From NCBI RefSeq assembly GCF_017745215.1, contig NZ_JAGHZV010000003.1:62001-126000 (forward strand): DNA of 64,000 bases, written 5' to 3'. Positions 47,828-57,513 of this stretch are shown in pieces. The notes below the pieces were generated by a model. The model ran no database searches and was not told the origin of the DNA. It saw only the letters and a list, made by a program, of their open reading frames with translations. Both the position numbers and the translations under genes were made by a program. This DNA comes from Sphingomonas sp. (GTDB lineage: Bacteria > Pseudomonadota > Alphaproteobacteria > Sphingomonadales > Sphingomonadaceae). How positions within the stretch are numbered: position 1 is the first letter of the stretch; the number at the start of each line of letters is the position of its first letter.

Positions 47828-48763
47828 TCAAATCCCCTTCGCCAAAGCCTCGATGTCATCCATCGTCACCACGCTCGTCGCCGTCGCGTCGGGTGCCGAG
47901 CGCTTGACCATCGCGCCGAGCACCTTGCCGCCCAGCTCGACGAAGTCGTGCACCCCTGCGTCGAACATCGCCGCGACCGATTCGCGCCAGCGCACCATCC
48001 CCGTCACCTGCTCGACCAGCTGGCGGCGGATCGCGTCCGGATCCGCGGTCGGCGCCGCGGTGACGTTGGCGTACAGCGGCACCAAGGGCGCCTGGATCGC
48101 CACGCCGGCCAGTGCCTCGCCCATCGCGTCGGCGGCGGGTTGCATCAGCGGGCAGTGGAACGGCGCCGACACCGGCAGCAGCACCGCGCGCTTGGCGCCA
48201 TGGTCCTTGGCGATCGCCACCGCGCGCTCGATCGCCGCGCGCGCGCCCGAGATCACCACCTGGCTCGGATCATTGTCGTTCGCGACCGTGCACACCTCGC
48301 CTTCGGCCGCCGCCGCGGCGATCGCCTGCGCCTTCGCGAGGTCGGCGCCGAGCAGCGCCGCCATCGCGCCCTCGCCCACCGGCACTGCCGCCTGCATCGC
48401 TTGCCCGCGAAGCCGCAGCAGCCGCGCCGTCGTCGCCAGGTCGAACGCGCCCGCGGCGCACAGCGCGGTATATTCGCCCAGCGAATGCCCCGCGACGAAA
48501 TCGGCCTTCTCGGAGAGCTTCACCCCGCCTTCCTTCTCGAGCACGCGCAGCACCGCGATCGCGTTCGCCATGATCGCCGGCTGGGCGTTGGCGGTCAGCG
48601 TCAGCTGGTCCTCGGGGCCTTCGGTCATCAGCCGGAAGAGATGGTCGCCCAGCGCCTCGTCGACTTCCTGGAAGACTTCGCGCGCAACCGCGCTGGCGTC
48701 GGCGAGCGCCTTGCCCATGCCGACCGACTGGCTGCCCTGACCGGGGAAGATGAATGCGCGCAT
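47828..48763 (-). CDS. fabD: Malonyl-CoA:ACP transacylase
   Basis: 311 aa, full length. FPGQGSQSVGMG (~5-16) and the nucleophile elbow GHSLGEYTAL (~90-99) are present, with the catalytic His in SAPFHCPLM (~200). It loads malonyl onto ACP. It is the first gene of the minus-strand fatty-acid cluster. Confidence 0.96.
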   Translation of the reverse strand: MRAFIFPGQGSQSVGMGKALADASAVAREVFQEVDEALGDHLFRLMTEGPEDQLTLTANAQPAIMANAIAVLRVLEKEGGVKLSEKADFVAGHSLGEYTALCAAGAFDLATTARLLRLRGQAMQAAVPVGEGAMAALLGADLAKAQAIAAAAAEGEVCTVANDNDPSQVVISGARAAIERAVAIAKDHGAKRAVLLPVSAPFHCPLMQPAADAMGEALAGVAIQAPLVPLYANVTAAPTADPDAIRRQLVEQVTGMVRWRESVAAMFDAGVHDFVELGGKVLGAMVKRSAPDATATSVVTMDDIEALAKGI

Positions 48764-48930
48764 GACCACTCCTGACGTCGTTCGGTGTCTCGTGGCGCCG
48801 CGCGTTAGAGCCGTTGCGCCAGAGGATGCAACCCCGCCTCCAGCCTCCCGCCTTTTTTCCGCCGACTTCTGCATTGGCGATTTGCACAATCGGAGATATG
48901 GTTAACGTCGGTTCGCGGAGGGAGGACCCA

Positions 48931-49896
48931 ATGATCCGACTGATATCGAGTGTCCTACTCGCTCTGGCGGCCTTCGCGTCGCCGGCGCTTGCCCAGTCGG
49001 ATGCGCGCGTGCCCGCCGTCGTCGGCGAGCAGGGGACTGTGCTGCCGCCCGATTTCCACGGCAAGGTGCTGTATTTCGGCAACCACAGCGGCCGGGTCTA
49101 TTCGATCAAGACCAACCATGGCGGACCGCGCAACGACTGTATCCGCCCCGACGGCAGCTGCCCCGAGCAGATCGGCGGCAGCCTGCAGATCGAGCTGATG
49201 TTCGAAGGCGACGTGGTGAAGGGCCAGTTCCGCGGCACCGGCGGCCTGCGCGAGAGCACGCTGATCGGCCGCCGCGTCGGCCCCCGCTGCGACCTCTATG
49301 ATCCGATCGACGGCTCGATGTGGTCGGGCGTGTGCGACAGCAAGAATTTCATCGGCAAGGTGACGAGCGTGCCCAACGCGCTGGTCAAGGTCGACCTCGA
49401 TTTCCGCGCGGTCAGCGTCGAATACAAGGACTTCTCGGACTGGGAGCGCGCCTATCAGGCCGCGCTCGCCCGGGTCCGCGCCTACGACTATCTCCGGGCG
49501 CAGTACGACGGCTATTCGCCCCCGCAGGACAAGCTGCTCGCCGCGATCCAGCTTGCCGCCTTCGACTGGAACTATGATCCGCTGGTGCCCAACAGCTTCG
49601 GACCCGTAAGCTCGGGCAAGAGCAAATGGGGCTATTACATCCAGGTCGGCTATCGCCTCGAGAGCGGGGTCAACGGCTGGGCGCGCGCGCGGCTGACGCG
49701 CAAGAACGGCGAGGTCGCCTGCATCATCTTCTGGGAGCGCCCGCGCGAGGAGGATTGCCGGCCGTTCATCCCGCCGCAGCGTCCGCCCGAGCCGCCCGCG
49801 CGTCCGCCGCAGGACGGCGGCTGGAGCAACAATTCGCTGATCCCCTCGGGCGCCCGGCCCGACCGGGGGGATGGCGACAACCGCCGCGACGACTGA
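48931..49896 (+). CDS. Exported protein, unknown
   Basis: 321 aa. The signal peptide is RLISSVLLALAAFASPALAQ. The mature N-terminal half is beta-rich with Cys pairs (RNDCIRPDGSCPEQ, GPRCDLYDPIDGSMWSGVCDSKN). A helical middle (WERAYQAALARVRAYDYLRAQ) and a second beta part (WGYYIQVGYRLESG) follow, then a Pro-rich tail. No known fold is recognised. GGAGGGAGGA lies 4 nt before the ATG. It is monocistronic, divergent from fabD. Confidence 0.75.
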   Translation: MIRLISSVLLALAAFASPALAQSDARVPAVVGEQGTVLPPDFHGKVLYFGNHSGRVYSIKTNHGGPRNDCIRPDGSCPEQIGGSLQIELMFEGDVVKGQFRGTGGLRESTLIGRRVGPRCDLYDPIDGSMWSGVCDSKNFIGKVTSVPNALVKVDLDFRAVSVEYKDFSDWERAYQAALARVRAYDYLRAQYDGYSPPQDKLLAAIQLAAFDWNYDPLVPNSFGPVSSGKSKWGYYIQVGYRLESGVNGWARARLTRKNGEVACIIFWERPREEDCRPFIPPQRPPEPPARPPQDGGWSNNSLIPSGARPDRGDGDNRRDD

Positions 49897-50067
49897 TCGA
49901 GCCGCTCGCCGCGCCGAGCTTGCCAAGCCGCCTCCGAGTCGCTAAGGGCCCGCGCTCGACGAACGGGGGTCCCAAGCGACTCGCGCGCGCCGTACCATTT
50001 TGAGACGACAGCCGGAGGGGCGCCGCATGGGGCGGCGTCAGCGATCGGCCAAGAGAGAGAAAGACGC

Positions 50068-50451
50068 ATGGCTCTTTACGAGCATGTGTTCCTTGCGCGC
50101 CAGGATCTGGCACAGGCGCAAGTGGACGCACTGGCGGAAGCCGCCACCAAGATCGTCGAGGACAATCAGGGCAAGGTCGTGAAGACCGAGACCTGGGGCC
50201 TTCGCAGCCTCGCCTACCGCATCGCGAAGAACCGCAAGGCGCACTACGTCATGCTCGAGATCGACGCGCCCGCGGGCGTGGTCGCCGAGCTCGAGCGCCA
50301 GACGCAGATCAACGAAGACGTGATCCGCTACATGACCGTCAAGGTCGAAGAGCATGAGCAGGGTCCCTCGGTGATGATGCGCAAGGGTGACCGCGAGCGC
50401 AGCCGCCGTCGCGACCGCGACGACAGCGGCTTCGGCGGCAGCGGCGAGTAA
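50068..50451 (+). CDS. rpsF: 30S ribosomal protein S6
   Basis: 127 aa. It starts [12 protein letters not shown], with the RNA-contact segment [23 protein letters not shown] (in part) and a charged C-terminal tail ([11 protein letters not shown]) typical of Alphaproteobacteria. S6 binds S18 on the platform of the small subunit. It is first of the rpsF-rpsR-rplI operon. The leader has a GCCGC/GGCGGC hairpin (about 50020-50036) that could be an S6-S18 autoregulatory site (speculative). Confidence 0.97.
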   Translation: MALYEHVFLARQDLAQAQVDALAEAATKIVEDNQGKVVKTETWGLRSLAYRIAKNRKAHYVMLEIDAPAGVVAELERQTQINEDVIRYMTVKVEEHEQGPSVMMRKGDRERSRRRDRDDSGFGGSGE

Positions 50452-50462
50452 GGAGCAAGACC

Positions 50463-50687
50463 ATGGCACGACCCTTTTTCCGCCGCCGCAAGAGCTGCCC
50501 CTTCTCCGCGAAGGACGCGCCTCGCATCGATTACAAGGACGTCCGTCTGCTTCAGGGCTTCGTGTCCGAGCGCGGCAAGATCGTCCCGTCGCGCATCACC
50601 TCGGTGAGCGCGAAGAAGCAGCGCGAGCTGGCCCAGGCCATCAAGCGCGCTCGTCACCTGGGCCTGCTGCCCTACCTCGTGAAGTAA
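50463..50687 (+). CDS. rpsR: 30S ribosomal protein S18
   Basis: 74 aa, normal length. [44 protein letters not shown] (in parts) and the final [13 protein letters not shown] match S18. AAGGAGCAAG precedes the ATG. It lies 11 bp after rpsF. Confidence 0.97.
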   Translation: MARPFFRRRKSCPFSAKDAPRIDYKDVRLLQGFVSERGKIVPSRITSVSAKKQRELAQAIKRARHLGLLPYLVK

Positions 50688-50700
50688 GGAGAGCGGACCC

Positions 50701-51288
50701 ATGGAAGTGATTCTGCTCGAGCGCGTCGAAAAGCTCGGCCGCATCGGCGACGTCGTCAAGGTCAAGGACGGCTTCGCGCGCAACTATTTGCTGCCGAACA
50801 AGAAGGCGCTCCGCGCCAACGACGCCAACCGCAAGGTCTTCGAGGCCAATCGCGAGCGTCTCGAGGCCGAGAACGCCTCGAAGCGCACCGACGCCGAGAA
50901 GGAGTCGAAGGGCCTCGAGGGCGTGTCGGTCACGCTGATCCGTCAGGCCTCGAACACCGGCCAGCTCTACGGCTCGGTCGCGGTGCGCGACATCGTCGAC
51001 GCGCTCGTCGCCGACAGCCACAAGGTCAACAAGGCCCAGGTGGTGCTCGACAAGCCGATCAAGTCGATCGGCCTGTACGAGGTCCGCGTGGCGCTGCACC
51101 CCGAGGTGTCGGTGACCGTCAAGGTCAACGTCGCTCGCTCGCCGGAAGAGGCCGAGATGCAGTCGCAGGGCGTCGATGTGATGGCGGCGATGTTCGAGAA
51201 GGACGAGGCCGGCTTCACCGAGGATTACGATCCCAACGCCGAGCCGGGCGCCACTGCCGAAGTGCAGGCGGAGAGCAGCGAGGGCTGA
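50701..51288 (+). CDS. rplI: 50S ribosomal protein L9
   Basis: 195 aa. The N-terminal domain EVILLERVEKLGRIGD and VKDGFARNYLLPNKKA is canonical, then a helical connector and the C-terminal domain. An acidic ~45-aa tail (MAAMFEKDEAGFTEDYDP...) extends past the E. coli length, as in other Sphingomonadales. It ends with an intrinsic terminator. Confidence 0.97.
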   Translation: MEVILLERVEKLGRIGDVVKVKDGFARNYLLPNKKALRANDANRKVFEANRERLEAENASKRTDAEKESKGLEGVSVTLIRQASNTGQLYGSVAVRDIVDALVADSHKVNKAQVVLDKPIKSIGLYEVRVALHPEVSVTVKVNVARSPEEAEMQSQGVDVMAAMFEKDEAGFTEDYDPNAEPGATAEVQAESSEG

Positions 51289-51311
51289 TCCCCTCGCCTC
51301 ACGGCAAATCG

Positions 51312-51350
51312 AAAGGGCCGCTCCGGGATACCGGGGCGGCCCTTTTGTTT
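51312..51350 (+). terminator. Intrinsic terminator of the rpsF-rpsR-rplI operon
   Basis: AAAGGGCCGC (51312-51321) pairs with GCGGCCCTTT (51336-51345), with further TCCGG/CCGGG pairing inside and TTTTGTTT at the end. Confidence 0.9.
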
Positions 51351-51378
51351 GACGCGACCTCTACGTCGAAAAATAGAT

Positions 51379-51466
51379 CGTCATTCCGGCGAAAGCCGGG
51401 ACCCAGGGCCGCGGGCGACGCCCCCCCCCCCCGGTAACCCTGGGTCAAGGCTTTGCCGGGATGACG
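51379..51466. repeat. Dispersed palindromic repeat, copy 9 (degenerate, with poly-C tract)
   Basis: The left arm is near-intact (CGTCATTCCGGCGAAAGCC). The right arm has lost bases (CTGGGTCAAGGCTTTGCCGG). The loop holds 12 consecutive C at 51421-51432. Confidence 0.88.
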
Positions 51467-51500
51467 GCTACGTTGTCTGGATGGTGGTCTACCGGAAACG

Positions 51501-51532
51501 GAAAAGGGGCCGTGCATTCGGACACGGCCCCT
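51501..51532 (-). terminator. Intrinsic terminator on the minus strand
   Basis: AGGGGCCGTG (51505-51514) and CACGGCCCCT (51523-51532) are perfect arms. On the minus strand TTTTCC follows, which implies a minus-strand transcript ending here. Confidence 0.75.
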
Positions 51533-51563
51533 CCGTGGCGCGCTGGGAGCACCGAACCGCGCG

Positions 51564-51641
51564 CTACGGACACGATACGCAGGCACCGACCACCGCGGCC
51601 AGCGGGATCAGCACGAGCATCAGAGGAACGACGTTACGCAT
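51564..51641 (-). CDS. Tiny putative lipoprotein (25 aa)
   Basis: Reading MRNVVPLMLVLIPLAAVVGA followed by CVSCP. A hydrophobic core and a VGAC lipobox-like end suggest a very small entericidin-like lipoprotein or leader peptide. Support comes from the intrinsic terminator 32 bp downstream on the same strand and from the lack of any other gene using it. AGGG lies 11 nt upstream of the ATG. Confidence 0.45.
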   Translation of the reverse strand: MRNVVPLMLVLIPLAAVVGACVSCP

Positions 51642-51836
51642 GGCGTTTACCCTGTTCTTTGGCCCGTTCATTGGCCTCGCATAGACAACGGGCGAGCGCG
51701 TTTCGGGTTGCACGATGGTGAACGAAGCCTTGGCGACGAATTCGGGATTCTCCGGGATTGCCGCATGACTTCCGTGTGTTAGCTTGCCGTGATGCGGCCT
51801 CGCAGCGGGGCGGGCCGCGATCCTGGGGGATATCCG

Positions 51837-52547
51837 GTGGCGTTCAGACTGTCCTTGGCTGCGGCGGCCGCGTTCGCCTGTGCGACGCCTGCGGCAGCGC
51901 AAACGGCGCCCGACTTCGAGACGGGCGTGCTCGCCGAGATCAACTTCGCCCGCGAGCATCCGCATGACTATGCCGAGGAGCTGCGCGCCTATCGCGACCG
52001 GTTCGACGGCAATGTGGTCCGCGCCCCCGGCGACGAGAACGGCATCTACACCCGCGAAGGCGTGCGTGCGGTCGACGAAGCGATCGCCTTCCTTGAAGCG
52101 CAGGCGCCGCTTCCCCCGCTCGCGCCCGGCGACCTCCTCGGCCAGTCCGCGCGCTATCACGCCGGCGAGCTCGGCGCTTCGGGGACGACCGGCCATGTTT
52201 CGCCCGACGGCGCCAACCCCGGCGACCGCGTCCGCCGCATGGGCGGAGACATCTTCGTCGGCGAGACGATCTCGTATGGCGCTGGCGACGCGAGCGCCGT
52301 GGTCCGCGGCTTCATCGTCGACGATGGCGTACCCGCGCGCGGCCACCGCACTGCGATCTTCTCGACCGGCTACCGCTTCGCCGGCGTCGGCCGCGGCCCG
52401 CACGCCCGCTATGGCGTGACCTGCGTGGTCGACTATTCGGGCACCGCGACGGGAGCGCCAATGCTCCCGGCGAGTCTGAAGGGCGCTTCGACCTTCGTGT
52501 GGCGCGGGGCGAGAAGCGGCAGCGGCGCGGTGGCCTCGGCGCGCTGA
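51837..52547 (+). CDS. CAP-domain (SCP/PR1-like) secreted protein
   Basis: 236 aa. The signal peptide is AFRLSLAAAAAFACATPAAAQ. The CAP domain at ~35-200 has INFAREHPHDYAEEL (~32), RYHAGELGASGTTGHVSPDG (in part, first His region) and GHRTAIFSTGYRFAGVGRG, with the conserved GVG and His. The bacterial role is unknown; extracellular protein or lipid binding is proposed for the family. The GTG at 51837 is preferred, with GGGGGA 6 nt upstream, over ATG 51792, which would bury the signal peptide. Confidence 0.85.
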   Translation: MAFRLSLAAAAAFACATPAAAQTAPDFETGVLAEINFAREHPHDYAEELRAYRDRFDGNVVRAPGDENGIYTREGVRAVDEAIAFLEAQAPLPPLAPGDLLGQSARYHAGELGASGTTGHVSPDGANPGDRVRRMGGDIFVGETISYGAGDASAVVRGFIVDDGVPARGHRTAIFSTGYRFAGVGRGPHARYGVTCVVDYSGTATGAPMLPASLKGASTFVWRGARSGSGAVASAR

Positions 52548-52617
52548 GGAAACCAGCCGGCACGTAAAGCGTCAGCCCGGCCTTCCGAAGCTCAAGACTC
52601 CAAAGCGCCGGCAAATA

Positions 52618-52875
52618 TTACAAAGACGGTCGACGCCAATAATTATTGGCTGCTGCGATGGTAGCAAACTCGACGGCGACAACGTGACTTGCCGCGATCA
52701 ACGCTTCGGGATCATGCGCATATTGGACACGCCCCGCTTGCAGCGTTTCCAACTCGCCCTGAATTGCGTGAATCGAGTGGCGAGCAAGCATGATGGCCAA
52801 CGCTCGTCCTTCCTCAGGTGTCGGTGTAATAAGGGAGTTATTTGGAATCAACGGCGTCTGCGGCACCTGGGTCAT
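52618..52875 (-). CDS. Small unknown protein
   Basis: 85 aa, not recognised. The N-terminus is Pro/Asn-rich (TQVPQTPLIPNNSLITPTPEEG), then a helical stretch (RALAIMLARHSIHAIQGELETLQAGR) and an Ala-rich end. No signal peptide. The ATG at 52875 has GAGGAG 8 nt upstream; the longer GTG start has its site too close. GC is lower than in neighbours. It could be a recent acquisition. Confidence 0.55.
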   Translation of the reverse strand: MTQVPQTPLIPNNSLITPTPEEGRALAIMLARHSIHAIQGELETLQAGRVQYAHDPEALIAASHVVAVEFATIAAANNYWRRPSL

Positions 52876-53049
52876 TGATGGCACTCCTCTCTTGGCGGCC
52901 GAATCGCCGATCTTCCGAAAACCGGATTCGTTTCGGAAGCTATATGTTCTATAGCGATGCCTTGAGCCAGTGTCGGCAAGCAGGGGCAGCAGCCGCGCCG
53001 ATATGACCCTACAGGCTCGCGCCGATGAACCGACACGGCTTCAATGCAT

Positions 53050-54891
53050 TTATTTTCTGCCGAACAGCTTCTCGATGTCGCCATGCGCCAGCTTCACCCA
53101 GGTCGGGCGGCCATGATTGCATTGGCCCGAGTGCGGCGTCGCTTCCATCTCGCGGAGCAGCGCGTTCATCTCGGCGACCGATAGGACACGCCCCGCACGC
53201 ACCGAGCCGTGGCAGGCCATCGTCGCCGCGACATGGTCGAGCCGTTCCTTGAGGCTCAGCGCTTCGTCGAAGCTCGCGAGTTCGTCGGCGAGGTCGGTGA
53301 CGAGGCCGTGGATATCCCCCTTGCCCAGGGCCGCGGGCATCGCGCGCACCAGCATCGCACGCGGGCCGAAGCGCTCGAGGTCGAGCCCGAACGCCGACAG
53401 CTCCTCGATCCGCCCCTCGAGCCGGTCGCAGCCGGGCTCGTCGAGCTCGACCACCTCGGGGAGCAGCAGCGCCTGGCTCGCGACGCCGCCGTTCGCCATC
53501 GCGCGGCGCATCCGCTCGAGCACGAGGCGCTCGTGCGCGGCATGCTGGTCGACGAGAACGAGCCCGTCCTCGGCCTCGGCGACAATATAGGTCCGCGCCA
53601 CCTGCCCGCGAGCGACGCCGAGGGGGTAGCTCACCGTCTCAGGCACCGGGGCATAGGCCGGCTCGGCGCGGGCCTGGGGCGGGGCGATGAAGCTGATGCG
53701 ACGGTCGTGGAGCGAGGCGCCCGAGTAATGCCTAAAAAGCCCCTCCCCTTCAGGGGAGGGGTTGGGGTGGGGCGTGTAAGTCTCACCGAGACCAGCGTAT
53801 TCGTTGACGGGCCCCACCCCCAACCCCTCCCCTGAAGGGAAGGGGCTTGCCAGCTGCTCTGTCGTCCACATCCCCAGCGCCGCCTCCTGCGGCCGCTGCA
53901 CGCTGCGGTGCCCGGCTTCGTCCAGCGCCCGCCGCAACCCGCTCACGATCAGCCCGCGCACCAGCGCCGGGTCGCGGAAGCGCACTTCGGTCTTCGCCGG
54001 ATGCACGTTCACATCGACTTCGCTCGCCGGCACCTCGAGAAACAGCGCCACTACCGGATGGCGATCGCGCGCGAGCATCTCGGCATAGGCGCCGCGCACC
54101 GCGCCGACCAGCAGCCGGTCCTTCACCGGCCGTCCGTTGACGAAGAGATACTGATGGTCGGCCACGCCGCGGTTGAAGGTCGGGATCCCCGCCACCCCGC
54201 CGAGCACATGCCCCTCGCGCTCGAGGTCGATCGCGACGCTGTTCTCGGCCAGCGCCCGGTCGGTGAGCCCCGCGACGCGCTCGGGTCGCGTCTCGCCGGG
54301 CTGGACCTGAAGCACGCGCCGTCCGTCATGCTCGACCGAGAAGCCGACGTCCGCGCGCGCCATCGCCAGCCGCTTCACCACGTCGAGGCAGGCAGCATAC
54401 TCCGCGCGCGCCGAGCGCAGGAACTTGCGCCGCGCCGGCACGCGCTCGAACAGCGCCTCGACCCGTACGCGCGTGCCCGGCGGCAGCGCCGCGGGCCCCT
54501 CCGCCGCCACCACGCCATTGTCGACGGTGAGCGCCCAGCCCTCCTGCCCCCGCACCCGGCTCTCGAGCGTCAGCCGCGCGACGCTCGCGATCGAGGGCAG
54601 CGCTTCACCGCGAAAACCGAGCGTCGCGACGTTTTCGATCGCGTCGTCCGGAAGCTTCGAGGTCGCGTGGCGCTCCAACGCGAGCTTCATTTCGGCGGGC
54701 AGCATCCCGCAGCCGTCGTCGATTACTTCGATCAGCGAGGTGCCGCCGTCGCCCAGCCGCACGGCGACTCGTACCGCACCCGCGTCGATCGCGTTTTCGA
54801 CGAGTTCCTTCAGCGCGCTGGCGGGTCTTTCGACGACTTCTCCCGCAGCAATTCGGTTGACAAGATGCTCTGGCAGACGGCGTATTGACAT
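53050..54891 (-). CDS. mutL: DNA mismatch repair endonuclease MutL with in-frame repeat insertion
   Basis: 613 aa. The GHKL ATPase has AAGEVVERPASALKELVENAIDAGA (in parts), DDGCGM and GFRGEALPSIASV. The C-terminal domain has DQHAAHERLVLE, the DQHA(x)2E(x)4E metal motif of nuclease-active MutL, expected in bacteria lacking MutH. Between them, residues ~350-386 (LASPFPSGEGLGVGP to PHPNPSPEGEGLF) are encoded by a palindromic repeat at 53738-53847. This sits in the normally variable linker, so the protein should still work. It is divergent from mreB. Confidence 0.95.
   Translation of the reverse strand: MSIRRLPEHLVNRIAAGEVVERPASALKELVENAIDAGAVRVAVRLGDGGTSLIEVIDDGCGMLPAEMKLALERHATSKLPDDAIENVATLGFRGEALPSIASVARLTLESRVRGQEGWALTVDNGVVAAEGPAALPPGTRVRVEALFERVPARRKFLRSARAEYAACLDVVKRLAMARADVGFSVEHDGRRVLQVQPGETRPERVAGLTDRALAENSVAIDLEREGHVLGGVAGIPTFNRGVADHQYLFVNGRPVKDRLLVGAVRGAYAEMLARDRHPVVALFLEVPASEVDVNVHPAKTEVRFRDPALVRGLIVSGLRRALDEAGHRSVQRPQEAALGMWTTEQLASPFPSGEGLGVGPVNEYAGLGETYTPHPNPSPEGEGLFRHYSGASLHDRRISFIAPPQARAEPAYAPVPETVSYPLGVARGQVARTYIVAEAEDGLVLVDQHAAHERLVLERMRRAMANGGVASQALLLPEVVELDEPGCDRLEGRIEELSAFGLDLERFGPRAMLVRAMPAALGKGDIHGLVTDLADELASFDEALSLKERLDHVAATMACHGSVRAGRVLSVAEMNALLREMEATPHSGQCNHGRPTWVKLAHGDIEKLFGRK
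53738..53847. repeat. Palindromic repeat inserted in mutL
   Basis: Left arm 53738-53773 and right arm 53811-53847 are inverted copies with one extra C and one mismatch; each begins or ends with AGCCCCTCCCC or its complement. A ~37-nt spacer separates them. The insertion keeps the mutL frame open. Confidence 0.9.
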
Positions 54892-54905
54892 GCATGTCCG
54901 TCTAG

Positions 54906-56081
<1,176 letters not shown>

Positions 56082-56098
56082 GTCGGGACTAGGGGGTT

Positions 56099-56992
56099 AT
56101 GGCGCCGCCAAGAAACCGGCGCCCGGGGTTTTCGCGGCGGGCGCAATACGGGCTCTTCCTCGGATATGTCGCGGCGGTCGGCGGTGCGCTGATCGGCGCG
56201 ATCCTGCTGTTGCTGTCGACATTCAATCCCCCGGCCTATGCCGCGGTGCGCAGCTTCTTCGCCGAGCTCACGACGCCGGTCGCTTCGGCGTTCGATTGGG
56301 TACGCCGTGGGATCGCGGGTACGCCCCAGGCGATCGGCGAGCATTGGGACGTCAAGGCGGAGAACGACCGCCTCAAGAAGGAGCTCGAGACCGAGCGTAC
56401 GCTGATCAACCGCGCACGCACGCTCAACCAGGAGAACCGGCGCCTGCGCGCGATGCTCCAGCTGCGCGATGCAGCGCCCGACGCGGTCGTCGCGGCGCGG
56501 CTCGTGAACAGCTCGGCCTCGAGCACGCGACGCTACGCCACGCTCAACGCGGGCTGGATGCAGAAGGTGAAGGCGGGCCAGCCGGTGCGCGAGCCGGGGG
56601 GATTGATCGGCCAGGTGATCGAGACCGGCCCGAACAGCTCGCGCGTGCTCCTCATCATCGACGCCGAGAGTATCGTACCGGTGCGCCGGGTGAGCGACGG
56701 AATGCCCGCGATCGCCGCCGGCCGCGGCGACGGGCTGCTCGACATCCGCTCGGCGAGCCTCGCCAGCGGGCAGTTCAGCCAGGGCGACACCTTCGTCACC
56801 TCGGGCACCGGCGGTATCTATCCGCCCAACGTGCCCGTAGCCAAGGTGATCCGCACCTCTCGCGACGTCGGCGTCGCCCAGCCGATGGCCAATCCGGACG
56901 GGCTCGATTTCGCGCTGGTGCTGCAGAGCTTCCTGCCGCCCCCGCCGCCCACGCCGACGCCCACCCCCACGCCCAAGGCGACGCCCAAATGA
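56099..56992 (+). CDS. mreC: Rod-shape-determining protein MreC
   Basis: 297 aa. An N-terminal TM (~18-42) is followed by a periplasmic coiled coil (ENDRLKKELETERTLINRARTLNQENRRLR, ~95-120, in parts) and the beta-domain with LIGQVIETGPNSSRVLLIID and FVTSGTGGIYPPNVPVAKV. A Pro/Thr repeat tail (PTPTPTPTPKATPK) ends it. MreC activates PBP2-RodA. It begins 17 bp after mreB. Confidence 0.95.
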   Translation: MAPPRNRRPGFSRRAQYGLFLGYVAAVGGALIGAILLLLSTFNPPAYAAVRSFFAELTTPVASAFDWVRRGIAGTPQAIGEHWDVKAENDRLKKELETERTLINRARTLNQENRRLRAMLQLRDAAPDAVVAARLVNSSASSTRRYATLNAGWMQKVKAGQPVREPGGLIGQVIETGPNSSRVLLIIDAESIVPVRRVSDGMPAIAAGRGDGLLDIRSASLASGQFSQGDTFVTSGTGGIYPPNVPVAKVIRTSRDVGVAQPMANPDGLDFALVLQSFLPPPPPTPTPTPTPKATPK

Positions 56993-56999
56993 GCAGGCG

Positions 57000-57512
57000 A
57001 TGAGTTCCGACCATCTCCCGCTCCGGCGTGTCGAAGAGCGGTCGCGCGCGCGCTGGCTCGCGCCGGTGACGGTGGTGGCGGGATCGCTGGTGACGGTGAT
57101 CTTCCCGATGATCGCCACCTTCCCCTTCCTGCCGCCCTTCGGCCTGCTGATGCTGCTCGCCTGGCGGCTCCACCGTGCCGATACGCTCAAGGTCTGGGCG
57201 CCCGTGCCGCTCGGGCTGGTCGACGATCTGTTCAGCGGCCAGAACCTCGGGGCCGCGATGACCTTCTGGACGCTGTGCTTCATCGCGATCGATGTGCTAG
57301 ATACGCGCCTTGTGTGGCGTGACTTCTGGCAGGACTGGTTGATCGCGTCCGGCGCCGTCGGCTTCTGCCTCATCGCCGGGCGGCTCGTCGCGACTCCCTT
57401 CGCGGCGCATGTCGACACCGCACTGCTGCTCCAGATCGTCGCGAGCGCCGCGCTCTTCCCTTTGTTCTTCCGCTTCGTCGTCCGGCTCGATCGCGATCGG
57501 GAGCCGAACTGA
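57000..57512 (+). CDS. mreD: Rod-shape-determining protein MreD
   Basis: 170 aa integral membrane protein with about five TM helices. PLGLVDDLFSGQNLGAAM (~68-85) is the conserved MreD block. It belongs to the elongasome and follows mreC after 7 bp. Two bp separate it from the next ATG. Confidence 0.9.
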   Translation: MSSDHLPLRRVEERSRARWLAPVTVVAGSLVTVIFPMIATFPFLPPFGLLMLLAWRLHRADTLKVWAPVPLGLVDDLFSGQNLGAAMTFWTLCFIAIDVLDTRLVWRDFWQDWLIASGAVGFCLIAGRLVATPFAAHVDTALLLQIVASAALFPLFFRFVVRLDRDREPN

Positions 57513-57513
57513 G

